Below are positions 14,882-22,011 of a stretch of 33,201 nucleotides of DNA, in pieces. The DNA is from Actinoplanes nipponensis (GTDB lineage: Bacteria > Actinomycetota > Actinomycetes > Mycobacteriales > Micromonosporaceae), in the NCBI RefSeq assembly GCF_016862275.1, contig NZ_BOMQ01000057.1, forward strand, positions 1 to 33,201, given 5' to 3'. A program made the translations under genes and the position numbers. The stretch's first letter is position 1. The number at the start of each line of letters is the position of its first letter. The notes beneath the pieces are model-generated. The model ran no database searches. It was given only the letters and a program-made list of their open reading frames with translations, and was not told the origin of the DNA.

Positions 14882-16648
14882 GTGAGGGAGTCGTTGGCCA
14901 CGGACCTGCTCGCCGAGCTGGCCGGCGCACGCCGCCTGGCCGTCGCCCACGACCGGCCCGACCTCGCCGAACGCCTCGACCGCGCGAGCGCGCAGCTGCG
15001 CCGCGGCGACGTGACCGTCGCGGTGGTGGGTGAGTTCAAGCAGGGTAAGAGCACGCTGATCAACGCCCTGCTGCGCACCGACGTCTGCCCGGTGGACCCG
15101 GACGTGGTCACCGCCGTGACCACCGTGCTGCGCTACGGCAAGGAGCCCGCGGTCACCCTGCGGGTGCCCGCCGGCGACGGCTCGCTGGAGGCCGTCGCGG
15201 TGCCGTTCGACGAGCTCCACCGGCACGTCACCGAGGCCGGACCGGCGGCCGAGGGGGCCCGGCGGCCGCACAGCGTGGAGGTCCGCCTGGACCGGCGGCT
15301 GCTCGGCGCCGGGCTGTCCTTCGTCGACACGCCGGGCGTCGGCGGCCTCGACTCCGCCCACGGCAACCTGACCCTCGGCGCGCTGACCGGCGTGGCGGCG
15401 GCGCTGTTCGTCACCGACGCCTCCCAGGAGCTGACCGCGCCCGAGGTGGAGTTCCTGCGCCGGGTGCTGGAACGCTGCCCGGCGGTCTTCTGCGTCGTCA
15501 CCAAGACCGACCTGTACGAGCAGTGGCGGCGCATCGTGGAGCTCGACGCCGGCCACCTCGCCGCCGCCGGGCTCGACGTGCCGGTCGTGGCCGTCTCGTC
15601 GTTCCTGCGGCTGCGCGCCCAGGCCCGCGACAGCACCGAGCTCAACACCGAGTCCGGCTATCCGGCGCTGGTCGAGCTGCTGCGCCGCGACGTGCTGGAG
15701 GCGGCGCGGGCCGGGACCCGCACGGCCGCGCGGGCCGAGCTGGGGTTCGTCGTGGCCCAGCTGCGCGAGCGGGTGGTGGCCGAGCAGGCCGCGGCCGGCT
15801 CGCCCGCCGCGGCGGCGACGCTGGTCCAGCGGTACGAGGAGAAGCAGCGCCGCGCCCGCACGCTGAACTCCTGGCAGACCGTGCTCGGCGACGGCATCCA
15901 GGACCTCACCGCCGACATCGACCACGACCTGCGCGAACGCCTGCGGGCCCTGCTGCGCTCCGGCGAGGAGCTGCTGAACGAGTCCGACCCGCGCGACACC
16001 TGGGAGGAGTTCCAGGCGTGGGTGGCCCGGGAGGCCTCCGCCGCCGCCGTCGACAACCTCATGCTGCTGGTCAACCGGGCCGAGCAGCTCGCCGCCGAGG
16101 TCGCCGCCCGCTTCGACCTGGAGCACGAGAGCCTGGAGCTGGACCTGCCGTCGCCCGAGCCGGGCCTGGGCAAGGTCGGCCGCCTCGACGTCGACTTCCA
16201 CCGCTCCGGCATGCAGCAGTTCCTCGGCGCGTTCACCGCCGCGCGGATCACCTACGGCGGCTTCTACATGCTCGGCGCGGTCGGCGCCCTGTTCAACGTG
16301 TTCATCGCCGCGCCGATCGGCCTCATCGCCGGGCTCACCCTGGGCCGCCGGCTGGTCAAGCAGGAACGGGAGCGGCAGATCCAGCAGCGCCGCCAGCAGG
16401 CCCGGGCCGAGCTGCGCCGCTACGTCGACGACGTCTCCTTCCACGTGGGCCGCGACTCGCGCGAGGCGGTCCGGCGCACCCAGCGGCTGCTGCGCGACGA
16501 GTTCACCGCGCGGGCCGCCGCGGTGGAACGCTCGACGGCGGCGGCCGCCTCGGCCGTGCGCGAGACGGCGGCGCTGCCCGACGAGCAGCGCCGGGCGCGG
16601 GCCCGCCGGCTCGCCGCCCAGCGGGCCGAACTGGACCGGCTGGCATGA
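14882..16648 (+). CDS. iniA: Dynamin-like GTPase, IniA homologue
   Basis: A 588-residue bacterial dynamin-like protein. GTPase motifs are the P-loop GEFKQGKST (50-58), VVTAVTT as switch I, DTPGVGG (149-155) and TKTDLY (207-212). The middle carries QTVLGDGIQDLTADIDHDLR, which matches mycobacterial IniA almost word for word. A hydrophobic hairpin near 457-488 is the membrane-insertion paddle, followed by a long charged coiled region. By family, it binds and remodels the inner face of the membrane using GTP. IniA in mycobacteria responds to cell-wall-synthesis inhibitors; that role is inferred here, not shown. The start is uncertain: GTG 14882 is used, while TTG 14894 has GAGGGAG just upstream. 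Its stop overlaps the next ATG (ATGA), so the pair is translationally coupled. Confidence 0.88.
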   Translation: MRESLATDLLAELAGARRLAVAHDRPDLAERLDRASAQLRRGDVTVAVVGEFKQGKSTLINALLRTDVCPVDPDVVTAVTTVLRYGKEPAVTLRVPAGDGSLEAVAVPFDELHRHVTEAGPAAEGARRPHSVEVRLDRRLLGAGLSFVDTPGVGGLDSAHGNLTLGALTGVAAALFVTDASQELTAPEVEFLRRVLERCPAVFCVVTKTDLYEQWRRIVELDAGHLAAAGLDVPVVAVSSFLRLRAQARDSTELNTESGYPALVELLRRDVLEAARAGTRTAARAELGFVVAQLRERVVAEQAAAGSPAAAATLVQRYEEKQRRARTLNSWQTVLGDGIQDLTADIDHDLRERLRALLRSGEELLNESDPRDTWEEFQAWVAREASAAAVDNLMLLVNRAEQLAAEVAARFDLEHESLELDLPSPEPGLGKVGRLDVDFHRSGMQQFLGAFTAARITYGGFYMLGAVGALFNVFIAAPIGLIAGLTLGRRLVKQERERQIQQRRQQARAELRRYVDDVSFHVGRDSREAVRRTQRLLRDEFTARAAAVERSTAAAASAVRETAALPDEQRRARARRLAAQRAELDRLA

Positions 16649-18069
16649 GCCTGCTGCCTCAGGTGCGCGCGCTGCTCGACAGGGTGCTGGCCGCAACCGC
16701 GGACCCGGCCGTACGGGACGCGCTGACCGACGCCCGCCGCCGGCTGGACGAGCCGCTGCGGGTGGCCCTGGCCGGCAAGGTCAAGGCGGGCAAGTCCACG
16801 CTGCTCAACGCCCTGGTCGGCGAGTCCCTGGCGCCCACCGACGCGGGCGAGTGCACCCGCGTCGTCACCTGGTACGCCGACGGGCCGGCGTACGCGGTCA
16901 CCGCCCACCTGGCCGGCGGCGGCACCCGGTCGCTGCCGTTCGACCGGACCGGCGGCGCCGTCCGGATCACCCTCGACCGGCCCGCCGAGCAGGTTGACCA
17001 CCTGGAGGTCCGGGTCCCCAGCGCCCGGCTGCGCCGGCACACCCTGATCGACACCCCCGGCATCGCGTCGCTGTCCACCGAGGTGAGCCTGCGGACCACG
17101 GCATTTCTGGACGCGGACGCCGACCGGCCCGCGCAGACCGACGCCGTCATCTACCTGCTGCGCCACCTGCACGCCGGGGACGTCCGCTTCCTGGAGTCCT
17201 TCCACGGCGACGACCTGGCCAGCGGCACCCCGGTCAACACGGTCGGGGTGCTGTCGCGGGCCGACGAGATCGGCGGGGCCCGGCTCGACGCGATGGACGC
17301 CGCCGCCCGGGTCGCCGCCCGCTACGCCGCCGACGACCGGCTGCGCCGGCTGTGCCCGGTGGTCGTCCCGGTCGCGGGCCTGCTCGGCGCGGCCGGCGCG
17401 ACGCTGCGCGAGGACGAGTACGGCACCCTGGCCGCGGTGGCCGCGCAGCCGATGGCCGACGTGGTGGAGCTGCTGCTGACCGCCGACCGGTTCGCCGGCT
17501 CGGGGCCCGGGCGGCGCGAGGTGCTGGGCCGGCTGGGGCTGTTCGGCGTACGGCTGGCGGTGCGGCTGATCCGGGAGCGGCAGGTGCACGACTCCGCCGA
17601 CCTGGCCGCCGCGCTGACCGCCCACAGCGGCATCGACCGGCTGCGGGAGGTGTTCGCGGCCCAGTTCGTCGGCCGCAGCGAGGTGCTCAAGGCCCGCTCC
17701 GCGCTGGCCGTGCTCGACGAGTTCCTGGAGCCCGGCTCGCCGCCGGCCGCCGAGGCCGAACGGATCCGGGCCAGCGCTCACGAGTTCGTCGAGCTGCGCC
17801 TGCTGCACCTGCTGCGCTCGGGCCGGCTGCCGGGCCCGCCGGACCAGCTGGCCGAGATGGACCGGCTGCTGGGCGGGGCGGGCGGGGCGGCGTACCTGCG
17901 GCTGGGCCTGAGCGCCGGCGCGGCGCCGGAGCAGATCGCGGCGGCGGCCCGCGAGGCCCTGGCCCGGTGGCAGCGGCTGGCCGAGCACCCCTTCTCGGCC
18001 CGGGAGCTGCGCACCGCGGCGCGCGCGGTCACCCGCAGCTGCGAGGGCCTGCTGGCGGCGACGGCCTGA
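16645..18069 (+). CDS. iniC: Dynamin-like GTPase, IniC homologue
   Basis: A 474-residue partner of the preceding GTPase. It begins with a short helical region, then LDEPLRVALAGKVKAGKSTL (P-loop at 44-51), APTDAGECTRVVTWY as switch I, DTPGIASL (136-143) and LSRADEIG in the G4 position. SRAD replaces the canonical N/TKxD, exactly as I recall for mycobacterial IniC. The C-terminal helical region includes GRLGLFGVRLAVRLI and FAAQFVGRSEVLKARSAL, also IniC-like. There is no obvious membrane hairpin, so it may rely on the IniA-like partner for membrane contact. It overlaps that gene by four bases, and its 3' end meets a convergent SpoIIE-type gene six bases away. Confidence 0.88.
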   Translation: MSLLPQVRALLDRVLAATADPAVRDALTDARRRLDEPLRVALAGKVKAGKSTLLNALVGESLAPTDAGECTRVVTWYADGPAYAVTAHLAGGGTRSLPFDRTGGAVRITLDRPAEQVDHLEVRVPSARLRRHTLIDTPGIASLSTEVSLRTTAFLDADADRPAQTDAVIYLLRHLHAGDVRFLESFHGDDLASGTPVNTVGVLSRADEIGGARLDAMDAAARVAARYAADDRLRRLCPVVVPVAGLLGAAGATLREDEYGTLAAVAAQPMADVVELLLTADRFAGSGPGRREVLGRLGLFGVRLAVRLIRERQVHDSADLAAALTAHSGIDRLREVFAAQFVGRSEVLKARSALAVLDEFLEPGSPPAAEAERIRASAHEFVELRLLHLLRSGRLPGPPDQLAEMDRLLGGAGGAAYLRLGLSAGAAPEQIAAAAREALARWQRLAEHPFSARELRTAARAVTRSCEGLLAATA

Positions 18070-18080
18070 GCCCGCTCAGG
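18065..18080. terminator. Small hairpin holding both convergent stop codons
   Basis: CCTGAG and CTCAGG flank a four-base loop. The TGA of the IniC-like gene (18067-18069) sits in one arm and the TGA of the opposing phosphatase gene (18076-18078) in the other. A six-pair stem without T-tract is weak, but its position suits a shared terminator. Confidence 0.35.
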
Positions 18081-19287
18081 GCTGCCGGTGCACGGTCAGC
18101 AGGGCGATGTCGTCGGTCGGCTGCTCGGTGCCGACGCCGGCCATGATCGCGGCGCAGACGGCTTCGGCGCTGTCCGCCCGTACCGTGTCGGTGAGCCGCT
18201 TGATCCCCACGTCGATGATCTCCCCGCGGTGTTCCACCAGCCCGTCGGTGTAGCAGACCAGGGCCGCGCCGGGCGGGAAGTCCAGGATCGTGGTGCAGCG
18301 GTGCGGGGCCGGCCGGCCGACACCCAGCGGCGGCCCGACGGGGATCCGCGGTACGACCGCGGGCCGACCGGGCTCGGCCAGGATCGGCGGCAGGTGCCCG
18401 GCCAGGGAGACGTGCACGGCGGAGCGGTCGGGCGCGATCACGGCGTAGAGCGCCGTGGTGAGGTTCCCCGTCTCGAAGTGGTGCACCTTGCGGTCCAGCA
18501 GGGTCAGCGCCTCGGCCGGGTCGTCGCAGACCAGGGCGTAGGCCCGCAGGGCGCTGCGGACCCGGCCCATCACGACGGCCGAGGCCAGGCCGTGCCCGGA
18601 CACGTCGCCGATCACCACGCCCAGCCAGCCGGACGGCAGCGGGAAGACGTCGTACCAGTCGCCGCCGATGCCGAAGTCGTGGCCCGGCACGTACCGGGCC
18701 GCCAGGTCGATGCCCGGCACGCCGGGCAGCTGGGCCGGCAGCAGGCTGCGCTGCAGGGCCAGCGCCGCCGCCTGGTCCAGCTTGGTGGCCCGGATCTGCC
18801 CGGCCAGGGCGGCCCGGTCGGCGACCAGCTGCAGCAGGTGCACGTCGTCGGGGGTGAACACGCGCCGGGTGCGGCTGCCGACGTGCAGGACGCCGACCAC
18901 GTCGTCGCCGGCGACCATCGGGACGCCGAGCAGGGATCGGATGCCCTGCTGGAGCAGGATCGGGCTGACGACGTCCGCGGCGGTGACCTCGGTCAGGGCG
19001 ATCGGCTGCCGGAGGTGCGCGATCCGGCCGGCGAAACCCCGGCCGACCGGGATCCGGACACCCCGCCGGAGCTCCTCCTCGAGGCCCTTGGCGGCGGTCA
19101 CCACCAGCTGCCGGGAGTGGACGTCCAGCAGCAGGATCGTCGCCGTGTCGACCTGGAGCAGGTCCCGGACCCGGTCGAGGAGCTCGTCGAGCAGATCGGC
19201 GACCGCCATCCGGGACAGGGCCGTGTCGGTCACGGCCTCGAGCCGGCGCAGCCGCTCCTGGTCCTTGATGTCCTCGCCGCCCAGCAC
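18076..19287 (-). CDS. GAF-SpoIIE (PP2C) phosphatase
   Basis: A 403-residue soluble protein. A GAF sensor occupies about 28-165 (TATILLLDVHSRQLVV, RIPVGRGFAGRIA, LLGVPMV, VGVLHVGS). A short helical linker with LQRSLLPAQLP leads into a SpoIIE/RsbU-type PP2C domain at about 190-400. Metal-binding signatures are GGDWYDVF (D210), IGDVSGHGLASAVVM (D228), YTDGLVEHRG and a final TDDIALL, all intact. Such enzymes dephosphorylate anti-anti-sigma factors and so free alternative sigma factors. No STAS protein is encoded next to it, so its substrate lies elsewhere. It is divergent from the RsbA-like regulator at 19473. The GTG at 19287 has a weak ribosome site. Confidence 0.9.
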   Translation of the reverse strand: MLGGEDIKDQERLRRLEAVTDTALSRMAVADLLDELLDRVRDLLQVDTATILLLDVHSRQLVVTAAKGLEEELRRGVRIPVGRGFAGRIAHLRQPIALTEVTAADVVSPILLQQGIRSLLGVPMVAGDDVVGVLHVGSRTRRVFTPDDVHLLQLVADRAALAGQIRATKLDQAAALALQRSLLPAQLPGVPGIDLAARYVPGHDFGIGGDWYDVFPLPSGWLGVVIGDVSGHGLASAVVMGRVRSALRAYALVCDDPAEALTLLDRKVHHFETGNLTTALYAVIAPDRSAVHVSLAGHLPPILAEPGRPAVVPRIPVGPPLGVGRPAPHRCTTILDFPPGAALVCYTDGLVEHRGEIIDVGIKRLTDTVRADSAEAVCAAIMAGVGTEQPTDDIALLTVHRQP

Positions 19288-19472
19288 GCCAGCAGCCTAG
19301 TGTTCCCGCGGCCGTCGCCCCAGAGCCCCTCGGCCACGTCACCGTCACGAGCGGCCCGCCGGCGGCCCCTCCGGGGCGCGGGGTGATGCGTCCGGCGGGT
19401 ACCGTTCAGGTGGCCGTTCCGCGCCGGTCACGGCGCGGACATGGTGTCGTGACGGATGGTGGAGACCCTGGT

Positions 19473-20429
19473 ATGAGCACGTCCATGGTTGCCGGGCCCG
19501 GCGGGGGCCCGGCCGGTTTCGAGCATCCCGGCCTGCTCTATCGCGACATCGACGAATATCTCGGCGTCACCACCGGCTTCGTCCGTTCGGCGCTGACCGC
19601 CGGCGACGCCGTCCTGGTGGCCGTGCCGGGGGAGAGGCTGGCGCTGCTGCGCGCGGCCCTCACCGACGTCGCCGATCGGGTGACCTTCGCCGACATGGCG
19701 GTGGCCGGCCGCAACCCCGGCCGGATCATCCCCGGTGTGCTGCTCGCGTTCGCCGCCGCCCAGGCCGGCCGGCGTGTCTCGATCATCGGCGAGCCGATCT
19801 GGCGCGGCCGCTCCGACCTCGAGTATCCGGCCTGCGCGGCCCACGAGGCGCTCATCAATGCGGTGTTCGCCGACCGGGACGCCGCGATCCTGTGCCCGTA
19901 CGACGCCGCGAGCCTCGACGACGAGGTGCTCGGCGACGCCTGGCGCAACCACCCGACGATGATCGAGAACGAGGTGCGCCGGCCCAGCGACCGGTACGCC
20001 GACCCGCTGGCCACCGCCGCCCGCTTCAACCGGGCCCTGCCCCCGGTGCCCCCGGACGCGCCCCGCCTGGCCTACGACGGCGTGGACGACCTGCCCGGGG
20101 TCCGGCGCTTCGTCGTCCGGCACGCCGGCGCGGCCGGGCTCGCCCCCGACCGGGTGGACGACCTGGTGCTGGCGGTGAACGAGCTGACGGCCAACACCAT
20201 CGAGCACACCGACGGCGGCGGCACGGTCAGCCTCTGGACCGAGCACGGCATGGCGGTGTGCCAGGTGGACGACCGGGGACACCTGGCCGACCCGCTCGCC
20301 GGCCGGGTGCCGCCGCCGGCCCGGGCCGAGGGCGGCCGGGGCCTGGTCCTGGCCAACCAGCTGTGCGACCTGTTCCGGATGCACACCGGCCGCGCCGGCA
20401 CGAGCATCCGGCTGCACATGTGGCCGTGA
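19473..20429 (+). CDS. RsbA-like MEDS-HATPase anti-sigma regulator
   Basis: A 318-residue cytosolic protein with two modules. Residues about 15-180 form a MEDS/DcmR-type sensory domain (GFEHPGLLYRDIDEYL, FVRSALTAGDAVLVAV, EPIWRGRS, HEALINAVFA, CPYDAASL). Residues about 195-318 form an RsbW/SpoIIAB-like ATPase: N-box LAVNELTANTIEHTDGGG, G1 box VDDRGHLADP and G2 box GGRGLVLANQLCDLF. Family members are annotated as RsbA anti-sigma-factor regulators and are abundant in Streptomyces and Actinoplanes. It probably senses a signal and phosphorylates or holds a partner-switching protein. The ATG at 19473 follows GGTGGAG by eight bases. A GGGTAC sequence at 19397-19402 resembles the -10 of sigma-B-type promoters, although no -35 at proper spacing was found. 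It is divergent from the GAF-SpoIIE phosphatase. Confidence 0.88.
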   Translation: MSTSMVAGPGGGPAGFEHPGLLYRDIDEYLGVTTGFVRSALTAGDAVLVAVPGERLALLRAALTDVADRVTFADMAVAGRNPGRIIPGVLLAFAAAQAGRRVSIIGEPIWRGRSDLEYPACAAHEALINAVFADRDAAILCPYDAASLDDEVLGDAWRNHPTMIENEVRRPSDRYADPLATAARFNRALPPVPPDAPRLAYDGVDDLPGVRRFVVRHAGAAGLAPDRVDDLVLAVNELTANTIEHTDGGGTVSLWTEHGMAVCQVDDRGHLADPLAGRVPPPARAEGGRGLVLANQLCDLFRMHTGRAGTSIRLHMWP

Positions 20430-20461
20430 CGGATCCCCACGGAACCGAGGAGGACGACCGG

Positions 20462-20890
20462 ATGCCGGACACCGCGGACCAGGCCGCCCGGGTCGACGAC
20501 GTCCACCGCCTGGCGCTGGCCATGCCGCACGTCACCGTCGACCACGCGGCCGGCGGCAACCCGGTCTACCAGGTGGGCGGGAAGTCGTTCATCTTCTTCC
20601 GCAACCCGCGGCCGGACGCGGTCGATCCGGTCACCGGCGAGCGCTACGACGACGTGATCGTGTTCTGGGTCGGCTCCGAGGCCGACAAGCAGGCGCTGAT
20701 CCAGGACGACGCGTCGCCGTTCTTCACCACCGGCCACTTCGACGGCCACCCGTCGGTGCTGCTGCGGGCCTGCCACGTCGGCGAGCTGACCCGCACGGAG
20801 CTGTCGGAGATCGTCCAGGACGCGTGGCTGTCCCGCGCCTCGAAGCGGCGGGCCACGGCCTGGCTGGCCGCGCACCCGCCGGCTCGCTGA
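20462..20890 (+). CDS. MmcQ/YjbR-family protein
   Basis: A 142-residue soluble protein of the YjbR/MmcQ fold, a double-wing DNA-binding-like domain of uncertain function. Supporting blocks are VHRLALAMPHVTVDHAAGGN, YQVGGKSFIFFR, VIVFWVGSEADKQALIQDD, FFTTGHFDGHPSVLLR and the C-terminal LSEIVQDAWLSRASKRRAT with a typical helix before the end. Length matches the family. The ATG at 20462 has a strong GAGGAGG ribosome site at correct spacing. It lies 32 bases after the RsbA-like gene and is probably co-transcribed with it. Confidence 0.88.
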   Translation: MPDTADQAARVDDVHRLALAMPHVTVDHAAGGNPVYQVGGKSFIFFRNPRPDAVDPVTGERYDDVIVFWVGSEADKQALIQDDASPFFTTGHFDGHPSVLLRACHVGELTRTELSEIVQDAWLSRASKRRATAWLAAHPPAR

Positions 20891-20905
20891 GCGGCGCGGC
20901 GCGAC

Positions 20906-20932
20906 GTTTGGCGCGGCGCCCCCGGCGGGAAC
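20906..20932 (+). promoter_or_regulatory. Candidate stress-sigma promoter for the GlsB-like gene
   Basis: GTTT (20906-20909), a 17-base spacer and GGGAAC (20927-20932) resemble the actinobacterial sigma-B/sigma-F pattern GTTT-N15-17-GGGTAY, with one mismatch in the -10. It would start transcription about 25 bases before the GlsB-like ATG. GGGAAC is also an ECF -35, but no matching GTT follows. Confidence 0.35.
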
Positions 20933-20966
20933 CGAGGGGCATCACCGCTCTCGAGGAGGAGCCGAC

Positions 20967-21236
20967 ATGGCGATCACCGGGATCATCACCGCCATCATCA
21001 TCGGCCTGATCATCGGCGCGCTCGGCCGGCTGGTCGTGCCCGGCCGGCAGCACATTCCGCTCTGGCTGACCCTGGTGATCGGCATCGTGGCCGCGTTGCT
21101 GGGCACCCTGCTGGCGGCGGCGATCGGCGTCGACGACACCGACGGCATCGACTGGATCGAGCTGATCCTGCAGGTCGCGCTGGCCGCCGTGGGCGTGACG
21201 GTCGCGACCGGCCTGACGGGCCGCCGCCACCGCTGA
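20967..21236 (+). CDS. GlsB/YeaQ/YmgE-type stress membrane protein
   Basis: An 89-residue inner-membrane protein with three hydrophobic helices. The family pattern is G-x-I-x-A-I-I-I-G-L-I-I-G-A-L-G-R-L-V-V-P-G followed by a second Gly-rich helix (LTLVIGIVAALLGTLLAAAI), an acidic loop (GVDDTDGID) and a last helix (LILQVALAAVGVTVATGL), as in Pfam Transgly_assoc. These small proteins are usually induced by general, acid or envelope stress; their molecular function is unknown. The ATG has a strong GAGGAGGAG ribosome site. A sigma-B-like promoter candidate lies upstream, which suits the neighbouring partner-switching genes. Confidence 0.9.
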   Translation: MAITGIITAIIIGLIIGALGRLVVPGRQHIPLWLTLVIGIVAALLGTLLAAAIGVDDTDGIDWIELILQVALAAVGVTVATGLTGRRHR

Positions 21237-21258
21237 CGCGCGCCTCCGCCGGAGCCCC

Positions 21259-21326
21259 GTGCCGCCCGGCCTGCGCGGTGCCGCCCGGCCTGCGCGGTGC
21301 CGCCCGGCCTGCGCGGTGCCGCCCGG
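21259..21326. repeat. 19-bp tandem repeat
   Basis: Three identical copies of GTGCCGCCCGGCCTGCGCG begin at 21259, 21278 and 21297, followed by a partial fourth of 11 bases at 21316. Because 19 is not a multiple of three, each copy opens a different frame, so it is noncoding. It sits between the GlsB-like gene and a GNAT gene. Confidence 0.9.
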
Positions 21327-21435
21327 GCCGCGGCGGGCCCGGCGGCGCCGGGCCTGCGCCGCGGGCCCGACGGCGCCGGGTCCGCCGCGGCGTATCGGCT
21401 TGCCCCGCCCGGGCCGGGTCGTCGATCATCGCCGG

Positions 21436-22011
21436 ATGGCCGCCGACTTCTCCGTCAAGCCCACCCTCGCCGGCCGCCGGGTCGTGCTGCGCCCGTTCGT
21501 GGCCGGCGACTTCCCCGCCGTCCGCGAGGCGCTGCGGGACCCGGAGGTGGTCCGGCTCACCGGCAGCCGGCCGATCCTCTGGGACGCGGCCGCCGAGCAG
21601 CGGCTGCGCGAGTGGTACGGCACCCGCGCCGACCAGCCCGACCGCCTCGACCTGGCCGTCGAGGAACGAGCCACCGGCGCCTGGGTCGGCGAGGTGGTGC
21701 TCAACGCGTGGGACCCGGCCGCGGGCAGCTGCAACTTCCGGACCATGTTCGGGGCCGGGGGCCGCGACCGGGGCCTGGGCACCGAGGCAACCCGGCTGCT
21801 CGTCGGGTACGGCTTCGAGCGCCTCGGCCTGCGTCGCATCGCCCTCGAGGTCTACCCGTTCAACCCGCGCGCCCGGCGCGCGTACGAGAAGGCCGGTTTC
21901 GTCGCCGAGGGCGTCCGCCGCGCCGCCCTGAGCACCCCGCAGGGCCCGGTGGACGCCACCGTCATGGCGATCCACGCCGCGGACTGGCGGGGTCAGGACC
22001 AGCAGGCGTGA
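21436..22011 (+). CDS. GNAT acetyltransferase, RimJ/RimL type
   Basis: A 191-residue N-acetyltransferase. It opens with PTLAGRRVVLRPFVAGDFPA, the RimJ/RimL entry strand. The acetyl-CoA-binding motif A is RDRGLGTEATRLLVGYGFE (R-x-x-G-x-G/A). LGLRRIALEVYPFNPRARRAYEKAGF is split by me into its strand and the terminal AYEKAGF helix, the family signature. It probably acetylates an amino group on a small molecule or protein N-terminus. The ATG at 21436 was chosen because it precedes the conserved entry strand. Its last 19 bases overlap the 3' end of the convergent Hsp70-propeller gene. Confidence 0.88.
   Translation: MAADFSVKPTLAGRRVVLRPFVAGDFPAVREALRDPEVVRLTGSRPILWDAAAEQRLREWYGTRADQPDRLDLAVEERATGAWVGEVVLNAWDPAAGSCNFRTMFGAGGRDRGLGTEATRLLVGYGFERLGLRRIALEVYPFNPRARRAYEKAGFVAEGVRRAALSTPQGPVDATVMAIHAADWRGQDQQA

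Noticed and set aside
13694..16696. Minus-strand 1000-codon open frame
   Set aside because: Antisense shadow of the TDT carrier and the IniA-like gene.
19381..19402. Sigma-B promoter upstream of the RsbA-like gene
   Set aside because: GGGTAC fits a -10, but the nearest GNNT is only 12 bases away, shorter than the usual 14-16; not listed as a separate feature.
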